Origin: Cucumis sativus
Taxonomy: Eukaryota > Streptophyta > Magnoliopsida > Cucurbitales > Cucurbitaceae
DNA length: 64,000 nt
NCBI RefSeq assembly: GCF_000004075.3
Contig: NC_026655.2
Coordinates: 23,855,489-23,919,488, forward strand
Reading direction: 5' to 3'
The translations under genes and the position numbers were made by a program. Below are positions 1-11,114 of the stretch, piece after piece. Under the pieces are notes generated by a model. The model made no database searches. It was given only the letters and a program-made list of their open reading frames with translations, and had not been told where the DNA came from. How positions within the stretch are numbered: position 1 is the stretch's first letter; each line of letters starts with the position of its first letter.

Positions 1-171
1 AGCAAAGATTAAAAGTCCTTATAGAGATAGGGACAAGGATGGGATCTCTGCTCTATTGATTTATTGATTGATGTTATTTTCTAACCAAATAATAAACATT
101 CACTTATTGTCTTCATTTTCTTTCTCATTCACTTGCAATTGGCTGAGTGTATTGTGTTTCACTTTTATCAG

Positions 172-3100
172 AGGGAGGGTGAGTATTGCAGTTGAGGCTT
201 GTATAGATCGTCAGCGTCAATGTAAGCAGGCAAAGAGAAAAGGAAAACCTGCTCTTCCTAAAGTAGGCTTCTTTTTAACTGGTGACCTTTGTTTCCCCTT
301 TACTTTATGCAGTTAGAGTGTTCTGTTCATTTAATCTTTTCTTTTTCGTAAATGTTAAACCTTTTTGCATCTCACACCTATGCTTTGCATTTAGTATTTG
401 AAGTTTTTATGAGGTTCTTTATTCTCTACGTTCATCACAAGTACTTTAATATTTGAAATTGGCAGGGAAAGTATGTACAACCTACAAACTTTGACAAGGA
501 GCGTGCATACTTTCAAGAGGTAGATGCTTTTGAGTTGTTGGAGGAGAGCCCTTCCCCCAAGAGCTTCAGTACATGGACAAGCAGCCAATTTGATAGTTCT
601 ACAATACCATCTCTATGCTCTAGAATAGAAAAATGGTTAATTTCCAAGAAATCAAAGTACAGTCTTGCACCTTCTAGCACGTTATCAAAGATATTAGAAA
701 CTCCACTGGGGTCCATTGAACCAATTGGTGGAATTCATTTGGACAAATTCAAATTGAAAACTCCCGAGAATTCAGCTAGAGATAGAGATGCGCACTGGTG
801 CTCTATTCAGAGAAGATTTATTTTCAGTATAAATGATATCGATGCCCTTAAAATAGATAGCAATGACAACAGAAGTAACAGAGCAGAAGAAATGAGAACT
901 GAGGATCGTGAAGACATTGAAGTTGCTGTGAAGAAACTTTCTTTAACATCTACATCTACTTCTTTCCATAAATATGATTTGGATCCACTTAGTGCATTAT
1001 TAGCAGTTTGTGGACAGTCAACTCCTTCCACGCTTAAAGACGTATTCTCTAATTATTGGTTTGTTCGTCAGTCTGGAAACACTTATTTTCATGCATTTAT
1101 CCTGCTTAGGTTTAAAAGAGCACAAAACAATATGTTTAGCCTTTTGTCTTCTCCCAGATTTGATGGTTGGTTTCTGATTCTGTTCCCTTCTTTGCCTCTC
1201 TGAATTCTTTGTGCACAGAGGGGTGGGAAGAGGTTCCTGATAGAAATGGTATATGGGTGCTCGAGGCATATCAGGGGTACATTACTAATTACTAATTAAC
1301 TAAGGGAGTTGGTTATGGAATTTGGTTATAAACAGGGTTAGGGAGAATAGGGAAGATAGGCCATATTTTGGTGAGTGAATTTGGGGTTGAGTGTGATCTC
1401 AAGATTGGGGGGTCCAAGTACCTCTATTTTTTATTTTATACTTTGGTTATCAATTATATCTCAATATATTTGGGTTCTATCAATTGACAATTTCACCTCC
1501 AAACGGAGATTCCTCAGTAACGTAATGCACAAACTGTTTCTTAAGGTTTAATCTTTTAGGGATTTGTGTTGCTGCCCTTTAGTTTATTGTCAAGCTTTAG
1601 CATGGCAGACTCTATTTGGAAGTATTAATTGAATGAGTTGATTGAGGATCAAGCTCAACAAGTTACGGCTTTCTTAAATCTGTTGAACTCAAGTAATTTT
1701 GCTGAAATTTCAGTCTCCAATTGTCATAGAGTCAATATGATACATTCACTTCGATTTATTTGTATGCCATTTTATAAATGGTTTGCGGCCACTGCTCTTG
1801 CAATTGAAGTTGTTTTCCAGTTAATTTCTTGGTTTACTTTATCTTGCATGTTGCTCATTCACTTTCTTTAAATTTCTGTAATTACTTTGTTTTTGATTCA
1901 GTGAGCTGGAAACTATTGTCAAAGTTGGTGAAGGTACGTATGGAGAAGCTTTCAAAGTTGGTAACACCGTTTGCAAGGTAGTTCCAATAGACGGAGACTT
2001 GAAAGTTAATGGAGAAATACAAAAGGTACACTTCAGCACCAACTCAAGACTATTCCATCTTGGCAAGTGGCACTTGATAGGAAAACTGTGGGGTGGGAGA
2101 TCATGTTGACGAATCCTTGCGTTTTGGGAAGTAGATTTTTAACGCATTGACTTTTTTGAAATTCTTTCCTATATGTTCTTTCGTTTGTTCTTTAAAAATA
2201 TTATAATATTTGTTTCTGATTTTGTTTCATTCCATTGATTCTGATGAATGTAGTTTAACCAGAATCTTGTTGTAAGTCTAAGTCAGTCATTATTCTATAG
2301 GAATGAGTTTGCTTACTTGGAGCCCCTCCTTGTAAGGGGCACTTGCAAAATATTTATTATAATAACGTCTGTGTCACTACATTTTCTAAATTGCAAAAGT
2401 AGCAAATTTAAAAGCTGATAACTCCCTGAGAATTCTAGATAGCCCTCTGATAGCTGTCTGATATCATTAATTACTTGTTATATTTGCCATATTCGCAATG
2501 TGCAAAAAAGAAGTGCTATTGACTGTTTTTTTAAAATGTTTTTGTCATCTATGCAATTTCCTTCTTGTAATATCTCTCTCTTTTCTTTTTTGTGGGCTTG
2601 GTTTTTTGTATGATTGTGCATTCTTACATTTTTTTTCTCAATGAAAGTGAGTTTTTTCATAAAAGAGAACTCTAAATCAGTCATACTTACTTTGTATCAG
2701 AGATCAGTAGAACTGCTGGAGGAAGTCATACTTTCCAGAACTCTAAATTCTTTAAGAAGTAACGAGCGCTGTGCTGATAACTTTTGCACAACATTCATAC
2801 GAACCATAGAGTATGTTTGCTCCGTAGTGAGATAAATATCCATGGTTTTCTACAATGCCAATACACATCCACTGACTAGAATTTTTTACCATGCTTTTTC
2901 CTTATCCGCAGTAGTTTCTTTCTGCTTTATGTTGGGCAATCAAACATTTTGATGTGATACAATTTTTAGTCCAAATATATGGGAGAACTTGTTTCCAGCA
3001 CATTCCATACCCTGGGTTTTGTGAGAATGACTTTCGTATAAAACTGGAGCAGTTTCTTATGGATTATGAACTAATATCTACGTGATTTTTTTATCCAATA

Positions 3101-6100
3101 GTTTAAGGGTATGTCAAGGTTCTTATGACGCTGTACTAGTCAAGGCTTGGGAAGATTGGGATGAAAAGCATGGCTCAGAAAATGATCACCCGAAGGAGTT
3201 TCCGGAGAAACAGGTTTCTCTTTGTATAGATCATGAATTATTTATTTTTCCGAAATTTAGAATGGTAACATAAAACACAAGAACGTATTTCTATTCTCAT
3301 AATGTTGCTTATCTTGTGAAAATAATTTATGTAGCTAGAATATCATTTGATTTATTTTTATGTTTCTTCATATTACACATGTATTTGAGTTTCCAGAGAA
3401 ACATGTTCTTTTCAATCACGAATTACTTTTACCTACTTGGATTTGCATTTTAATCTTTTACATGTAGGTCTTTTTTTGGATTAAAAAAAACATTTTTTTT
3501 GATAAACGAAGTGAGGGAAAAACCCCAAAACACCTATAGGTGAGTACATGTAGCCATGTTATAAGCGAAAGATAAAACATAGAAACGTATATTTGCTCAC
3601 ATAATATTGCTCATCTTCTGAAAATAATTCTTGTTGCTAGAAGATCATGATCATTTCTTTTTTGTATTTCTTCGTAGATACCAACATGTCACTTTGTCGT
3701 AAGATCTCACAATGTATGCCTTAAGTAATGGCATTAAATTATTTTAAATAAAATGTCATATTATGATATTAGAGGCTTGAATTGTGTAATTTATCTGGTT
3801 GTTGACTCTTGCTGATGTTCTGTACAGCTTTATGTTGTGTTTGTTCTCCAACATGGGGGAAAAGATCTTGAAAGCTTTGTACTCCTAAATTATGATGAGG
3901 CCCAAAGCTTATTAGTACAGGTTTGCAATGGATTTTACTAGCGTTATTGGCTTTTGAAGCTTCAATCAAACCAATTTTGACGAATTGCAGGTAACTGCGG
4001 CTCTGGCTGTAGCTGAAGCTGCTTATCAATTTGAACACCGAGATCTGCACTGGTCGGATTATTCGTCAATCTACAGTTATTTTAGTCGTTTCTTTTCTTT
4101 GGCTACTGATTTGCATCATGTATTTATTGCCAGGGGAAATGTACTGTTAAGTCGGAATGATTATGAAGCGTTGCAGTTCACCCTTGAGAGTAAGAACATG
4201 ACCGTAAAAACATTTGGACTTCAGATTTCGATAATCGATTTCACTTTATCGCGAATTAATACTGGTAAGAGGTTTTTAATTTATTGTCTTTGGGGAGTTT
4301 GCACCGAGCCAATTCCCTTCTTAATTAAAATTTGTTCATGAGCTTGCTTACCCAAAAAGGGAGTTAGAGAACTCAATGAATGTTTGATATGCAGGTGAAG
4401 ACATACTCTTTTTAGATCTTTCCTCAGATCCTTATCTCTTTAAGGGTCCAAGAGGAGATAGACAAGTAAGCAACCATTCAATTTGATTTCTAAAGAATTC
4501 TTAATCTACTTATCTGAAATTTTTCGTGTTACTTTTCAATTTTTATTTTCATATGCAGTCAGAAACATATAGAAAAATGAAGGAGGTGACCGGAGACTGC
4601 TGGGAGGGGAGGTACGAGTGTTGTATGCATTTATCTTTTCTATCAATTATCATATCTGAGTCAATCATAGAGGCGATTTTGATATTTTTTCCGTTTGGGA
4701 TCCTCAGGTTTTAATTGCTAATCGATTTATAGAAAAACTCAGTATATGCTTCGTAGCTAATATTTGGTATTTTTCAATTTAGTTTTTATTATTTTAAAAT
4801 TTCCAACTTAGTGCTCTAACACGTTACAAAATTTCAGCAATAGTCATGTTTCCCTTCACTTCCAATAATTTCGTATACAAACTTGAATACCAAAGGCCTG
4901 AGATAACATCCTCCCCCCCCCCATTAGGGATATCATTCCATTTGTTTGTATGAGCGAAACATTTTGGTAATTTTCTGTTTGAACTTTAGTTTTTAACGAT
5001 TTAACCTTTCTACTTTTCATTTTGAAACAATTTAGTTCTTAAATTTTAGGAGGCAACACTTTTAAATTTATAAAATTTAGTCAATTCTTCTTTTATCATA
5101 ATAACTTTCTCAAAATCAAATGTTAAATTTTGTTATTTAATTTTTGTAGTTTATAAGCACATTTGGTTCTTAACTAATTTTATCAAGAAAACTAATTGAA
5201 TCTTAATAATATTTTTCATAATAGAGACTTAATCATTACAAAATTGAAAGTGAAAGACTAAATTATCACATTATTTAATTTGTAAACTAAAACTCTTGTC
5301 AAACTGAAAATGTAGGAGCTAAAACTACCAAAAGTTTAAAGACTAAATTATTGCTTACATAAAAGGAGAAAAAGTAAATTTTAACTTAACATTTTTATTT
5401 AAGATATGTGGATGAATAGGAAAATTGGTTGATTATTAACTTAAAATTAATTAAAATTTAGAAGAGTAGAAAGGTCATCTAAAATAAAAAAGAATCGAAA
5501 TTTGTACTAATTTCTAGAAATTTGGAGGAGAAATAAGAAACTTCCCTTTCTTAGATGATCTTTTTTCTCCTATTAAGTTTTTGCTAATTGACGAAGTATT
5601 ATAACATTTATTCATAAAAAGGGTGTATTATACAATGCATGTTTATCATCTATAAATTTAACATTTATCAACTGTCACAGACTAACTTGAAAAATGCTAA
5701 TCATAGGGGATTATTTTAGAACTACTAACTCATAGGGATTATTGGAACTTTTTCAATGATATGGACTAGATTAAAAAATACCCAAACATGAGAGACTTAA
5801 ATATGTTTACCCTTTTAGAAATATCCAAAAAAGATGAGCTTGTGCTGGATTTGCTTCTTGGTAAGCGTGCAGAAAGGAAGATTTTATTCTAGTTCTTCCC
5901 CTTCCTCTCCCCCTTCCTCCCAGCTAGAGCAACCACGGTGATTCTACTTGATATGAATCTACAACTCCATCGACAAAGTTGATACATCTAAAGTTAAAAA
6001 ATATAATCGATGAAATTAGCAAGACAATATGCTTTCAAAATATAGTATTTAGTAGTAAACATTTTACCTTCCGTCATACTAACCCGATACATTTTGCTAT

Positions 6101-6890
6101 TGAAAATTGTATGCGACTCATAACTGAAACCGTTGATTTTATATTCAACAGCTTTCCTAGAACGAACGTCCTGTGGTTACTCTACCTTGTGGATATATTA
6201 CTTCTGAAGAAATCATTCGTAAGTTTTCTCTATTTTATCAGGAAATCAATCATAATCCTTCCTTAGAAACCGAAGAATTGAATTTAGCTTTTATGAACAA
6301 TCACGTTCAGTTGTTAGAGCTTACTGATTGCTTTTCTCAAAAACTTCTAGAGTAGAGTTATCAAACGATTTTATTTACGCTTTAATTACTTTTCTGGATT
6401 TTGATTTTGAATCTAGATAAGTTCTAGATTTTCTTGGTTGTATTGTTTCTAAAGGTTCGTACATATTCAGAAAGTTTATTTCTGAATTGGTTTTATACTT
6501 TTATATATATATTCTCATTCTGTGTCTGTCTGAACAAAATTTGGCGAAGTACAAGGTTGATTATTCTGAAGATTCACATAAAATGTAAGATAAATATTTT
6601 AGCTATTCTCCTTTTTGTTTTTCCTCCTGCTGTGGTGTTTACCTTCTAGGAGATTCAGATATCCAATAAGGTGTACATTTACAGTGGTTTTGGAAATGTT
6701 TTTGCTGTCTGAAATGTCACTGGAAAATTTTGATTGAAAGGCTGTCGATATTATCCAGGAGCGTAGTTCAAAACATGAAAGGGAGCTGCGTGCATTCAAG
6801 AAACGTCTGGACAAATATACTTCAACAAAAGAAGCAATTTATGATCAATTTTTCAGTGAGTTGATTGTTTGGTCAAGCAGCGTGGAGTAG
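172..6890 (+). CDS. HASPIN: Haspin-type serine/threonine kinase, 5' end outside window
   Basis: Haspin phosphorylates histone H3 on Thr3 in mitosis, marking centromeric chromatin. I traced twelve coding exons with consistent GT-AG borders and phase: 172-262, 466-1058, 1902-2025, 2701-2810, 3102-3213, 3828-3920, 3991-4052, 4134-4264, 4395-4465, 4559-4611, 6152-6218, 6759-6890. They give 545 residues and end in TAG. The N-terminal part (DAFELLEESPSP, then WLISKK and SSTLSKILE) is typical of plant Haspin. The kinase domain shows the glycine loop GEGTYGEAF near 1927-1953, the lysine in VCKVVP, the catalytic loop HRDLHWGN split by an intron at 4053-4133, and DFT at 4237-4245 in place of DFG, which is the family signature. 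The protein ends SSSVE. Arabidopsis Haspin is about 600 residues from memory, so roughly 50 residues are missing to the left. The first exon border (172) is the least certain. Confidence 0.93.
1240..1500 (+). repeat. Possible LTR-like fragment in a Haspin intron
   Basis: This part of the 843-base intron between coding exons 2 and 3 seen here has a texture unlike its surroundings. It is G-rich on the plus strand and ends with a T-rich stretch leading to TTTGGGTTCTATCA, as seen in plant Copia LTR ends. I cannot find a second copy or flanking duplications, so a solo LTR remnant is a guess. Confidence 0.2.
2585..2665 (+). repeat. Possible retroelement 3'-end fragment in a Haspin intron
   Basis: The stretch has a GGGCTTGG block, a T-rich tract and then CTCAATGAAAGT before another T-rich tract. 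A similar ordered set (GGGCTGG, T-rich tract, TCAATGAAAGTTG) occurs at 21478-21560. A reverse-oriented version, with TTTTCATTAATGAAA, occurs near 63570. The shared order suggests a dispersed repeat, perhaps the 3' end of a non-LTR retroelement. Confidence 0.25.
3196..3676 (+). repeat. Decayed tandem duplication covering the end of a Haspin exon and its intron start
   Basis: The exon end and intron start at 3196-3370 are repeated in degraded form at 3387-3676. GAGTTTCCGGAGAAACAG at 3196 matches GAGTTTCCAGAGAAACAT at 3387. The intron block at 3271-3370 (AAACACAAGAACGTAT, TAATGTTGCTTATCTT) matches 3573-3676 (AAACATAGAAACGTAT, TAATATTGCTCATCTT). The offset rises from about 191 to about 302 bases, so the second copy gained about 110 bases, probably the A/T-rich part around 3470-3560. 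Confidence 0.7.
4612..6151 (+). other. Large (1540-base) Haspin intron with no gene
   Basis: This is by far the longest Haspin intron seen here. It is AT-rich, has stops in every frame, contains a run of ten C near 4913, and carries several loose variants of AACTTTTAGTTTTTAA-like sequence on both strands. That is compatible with an old decayed element, but I cannot define its ends. Confidence 0.5.
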
Positions 6891-9102
6891 AGCTGGATGA
6901 CTTGGACTTTTCCAACATGATGTAGAATGAAGTCCTGAAATGTCATTGCTATATAAACTACGTACTGATGTGGTTTGCACCAATATTTTGTAGGATATTG
7001 CCACCTGCCTGTGGATCTAATCATGTAAATAAATCACGGTAACGTTTAAGAAAATATAGACCAAATTTACAGAAATGTTAGGTATAATGGCAAGGTTTAT
7101 TTTAATAACATCTCTTTAGAATTTTATGTTATCTTGTTTTTCGACAGTGACGTTTCTCATTTCATTATGAATTATCTGAGTTCTTATAGTTATGGAAAAT
7201 TAAAGGCAAACTTATCAGAGAAAAAGGGGACTGATAGGTGATGATTTAGATAAATTTGCTTTAGTAAAAAGTAGGTGCATAATATCATCTTTTGCATCAT
7301 ATTTACTTTGCGATGATCTCTAAGCCAATTGATTTGAGTCTTTGTTAGAACATCATCTGAAGATGTGCTGGCAAACCACTACCATTTTATCTTCTACTAG
7401 AATCGTGCATATGCATGACATAGGCTCAATTCTCAAGGATTGTGGCATGACAGACCAATACATGAACCAAAATTCGATTCCTCTGGTTCTCTAATTTCCA
7501 TTTTTGGGCAGGGAAAAGCACTCTTCTCTTTTTATCATCTTTTATATTTCTGCTGGAGAATTACTTTGAAAAGCTAGCTTTTCATTTTTGTTTTCTGAAC
7601 TATTCTTAGGGATTATCTTGGGTGCCTTTTCTGAGTTACTATATTGTGCATTTAAATTATTGTTCTCAAGTTCGTGACTTAGTTTTAAAACATGTTTTGA
7701 TTCTATAATTGGGCATCAGAAGGTGGGCGTATGGCTTTATGCAGGAAAGCCCAATGGAGAAATATAAAACAGGTGATTGACGGTATGGGCACCCTCTCTC
7801 TCTGAAATGTAACATGTTTGCTTTCGGCTTTGTCTAGTCACACAAGGTGCTTTTGATCCATTGATACGAAGAACCAAAGCGTCATAGGTAATTTCACATG
7901 CATTGTCCCCACTCCCATTGTATATTCTAAATCTTAATTCCACGTCCACTATCACAGCAGCAACAGAACCTCTATGGCATGTTTGCGGAAAGTAGCAAAA
8001 AAACCTTTTTTTGTGCCACTTGGGAAAGCCTTTGCAGGATCAACCTCGTTTCAAAGTCTGCATCATCTTGTGTATTCTTTTTTTCCTTTTGTTTTGTTGC
8101 ACTCGGCATAAACTCGGAAGTTCTGCCCATTATGTCTCATTTTTTCCAATAATGGCTGTCAAATCTTGTTCCTGAAGTAATCTCAAAAGGCCAAAGTCTG
8201 CATCATTTCATCCTAATCCCAATTCCCATGTTCATCTAATTCTCTCATTTCTTTCTTTTCCACCTCTAATAAACTATTTGCTTTGTGGGTTTTGCTGAGC
8301 TGAACACATTTGACTCCAACTATATTATTTTAAACATCCACTGAATCCGTCCAGAGACAACTTTTATCTCTAATGTTCTTTAGACTTTAAAGTCGAATTT
8401 TGAGAAATCATATTTTGTATTTATTGGAATGGTTGTTAGCTTATTGTATATTCAATTTAACGTATAAACTTTATCGGTTGATTATCTTGTTCCCGATTTC
8501 AAAAGAAATTAGGTCGGAGAAAAGAGAGAAAAAAGGATTGCGATTACTTGGAAAGGGAAGTGAATGAAATCACCATAGCTTAGTTGCAGTCATGGGTGCA
8601 TGTGTACAAATGCACATGCATGTTTTCTTCTCCTGTAGTTGTGCTATGGTTGAATGTTACTTTTATTATCTTTGAGGTTATTTATCTTTTGAAAAAAGAT
8701 GGAAAAAGCAAAAAAGTATGGATGGCTGGTTCCCTTTTTTCTACTGCATCAGAGCCAACATTTCCAATATCATCCTTGCTCATAAAGTAACCATTTTTTC
8801 CCTTTCTTTTATCAATAATCTATTTCTTTCTTTTATATTGCAGCCGTAAGCATTTGCAACTTGGTCATCTGTCTACTTTTCTAACCTTTACCTTCTTCCT
8901 TTTCCCTCTCCCCTCCTTTCCCTTTTTTTTCTCTCTCTTTCACTTTGCATGTTTCGCCCTTAAACCCTTTCCTTTTACACCATTTCCCCTGTCTGGTTTC
9001 GTGTTTTTAAAAGCAATGCCTAAATTAAACCGATCCCATTAAGAATCCAGTTGGGTCTCTTCATTTGTCCCCAGAAGAGAACTATAACCTCTCACCATTA
9101 AA
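6891..9102. other. Intergenic: Haspin 3' flank and X8 gene upstream region
   Basis: No coding region or RNA gene is recognisable. The first few hundred bases must hold the Haspin 3' untranslated region. The last 200 bases before 9103 are CT-rich (8880-8960), typical of a plant 5' leader. Open frames in this stretch have no family features. Confidence 0.6.
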
Positions 9103-11114
9103 ATGGCCCAAACAGCTTCCAAATGCTTCTTTTTTTCCATTATGTCTCTCCTTGCCATCTGCTCGTCTGGTAAGCAACTTCCCCTCTATAACAGATTATA
9201 GATCTAGCTCAGTTTGTCGTTTTCTGCTCTGATTGTGTCTTGCTCCCTGCGAGTTACAGCTTCTTAATCTAAGCTTTGCATTTTTTTGTTCCCACTAATG
9301 GCATTTCCTGTTTTGGAGGTTTTGTTTCCTTTCTGTTTCTGAATGCTTCCGCTTCTTCCATTTTCGCAGGTAGATTTGGTGGGTCGCATTTGGGAGTGGA
9401 AGAAAATGCTTCCTCGGAGTTGAAGTGGAAGTTCCCTGAATTTGGTCGGACTACAATGCACGACGCCACAACAAATTTTCCTACAACCCCGGACACCTCC
9501 ACACCGACAATCATCACCGTTCCCTCGACCAACCCTGTCACTATCACTCCGTCGAGCCCTGCTGCCACGCCGGTGTCCATTCCTTTAACGACACCATTCA
9601 CAGTTCCGGCTAACTCTCCGGTGCCGCTCACGAATCCGGTTGCGCCGCCGGTTACAGTTCCCGGAGCACAGCCCATAACGAACCCTGTCACGACGTATCC
9701 AGCTCCGTCAGGTGGCGCTCCAGTGTTGACACCCCCCACAAACCCAGTTCCGGTATCCCCTCCGGCGACAACAAACGCACCGGTAATTCCAGGACAAAGC
9801 TGGTGTGTAGCCAGGTCCGGCGCTTCGGAGATGGCTCTCCAGTCGGCGTTGGATTACGCTTGTGGCACTGGAGGGGCTGACTGTTCTCAAATCCAGCAAA
9901 GTGGAAGCTGTTACAACCCAAATACACTTGAAAACCACGCATCTTTTGCATTCAATAGCTATTTTCAGAAGAATCCTTCTTCTACAAGCTGTGACTTTGG
10001 AGGATCTGCAATGGTTACCAACTCCAATCCAAGTAAGAGAAGACGTTCATTATTTTTCAATACCCCCACTTGTTCCTCTGTTTTTCGCAATTGATCTTCT
10101 TTTCTTTCGACAGGCACTGGCTCTTGTATTTACCCATCATCATCTTCCTCTGCAACGCCGGCATCCATGACGCCGTCGGTTCCAACGCAGACACCGACAA
10201 CAACAGCGCCGATCACAGTCTCACCAACTACAGTTACAAATCCAACAACTTCTTCACCAGTGGGGACCGGCATGCCAGAGTAAGTCCTCTGTTCACTTCT
10301 CATGCCTTCGAATTCATAGGTTAAATTAGGGTTGAACTACACGTTTAGATAGCTTATAATATATCTTCAACTTTTAAAATGGTATCCATCTGATTTATTT
10401 TATTTACAATCTTCCATTTCAACTTGTTTTTTTTTAATAAACTCAGATGGTTTAATACCTCTGCATCTTACATTGCTGAAGGATTAATTATTTCTGAAGT
10501 GTAGATAAAACATAGAATCTAATTTGGATGGATGTGGTGTTTATAGGGTTTATTTTTAAAAAATTGAAGCTTGTTTGTAAATAATTTAAGTTTTAGTTTT
10601 TAGTTTTTGAAATTTAGCATATAAATACTGGGTTTAGATCTTGTTTTCTTATCTACCTTTTATTAATGGTTTAAAGAACAAAGACTCAAAAGAAGTAAAT
10701 TAAGTTTTTTTTAAAAACAAAATTGACTAAAAAATCAACTTACATTAGAAAAATGCAAATAATTTGTAAGAAATTAAGAGAAAATAAATAATTTTCAATA
10801 GCTAAAAGCTAAAAAACAAAATGGTTGCTGAACAATTAAAAATCAATAACCTAGTAATTATGGAACGGTTATGAAAAGAGAAATTAATTAATAATCCATG
10901 TTGTTGGTGTTGGTGCAGAAATGGAAGTCCTCCTGGTGTATTTAACACAGACAATCCAGCTTCGAGCATAGGCAGCACAACGGGGTTTGGAACTGAGATT
11001 CCTCCAAGCTCAAGCACCTCAATATCCGTAGCGGCTGGATTGAGACCCTTTACTTGCTTCATCATTCTCACCATGTCCTTCATCACTCATAGAATAATCA
11101 CTCTGGACTGGTGA
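9103..11114 (+). CDS. GPI-anchored X8-domain (callose-binding type) protein
   Basis: Likely a cell-surface protein binding beta-1,3-glucan (callose), as known for plasmodesmal X8/PDCB proteins. Four exons: 9103-9169, 9370-10032, 10114-10279, 10919-11114, giving 363 residues. The first exon encodes a signal peptide (MAQTASKCFFFSIMSLLAIC). A long Pro/Thr/Val-rich linker follows, then the X8 domain from WCVARSG to GSCIYPS with the six expected cysteines (WC, YAC, DC, SC, SC, SC) and the CDFGG motif. After a second Ser/Thr/Pro-rich linker the protein ends in a hydrophobic tail, as expected for a GPI anchor signal. The 639-base third intron is the largest. There is no glycosyl hydrolase family 17 domain, so this is the stand-alone X8 type rather than a glucanase. 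The linker is CG-richer than the surrounding DNA and opens a long spurious frame on the other strand. Confidence 0.9.

Noticed and set aside
9269-9739. 156-codon minus-strand open frame rich in Gly, Val and Thr
   Set aside because: It is the mirror image of the Pro/Thr-rich linker of the X8 protein on the plus strand.
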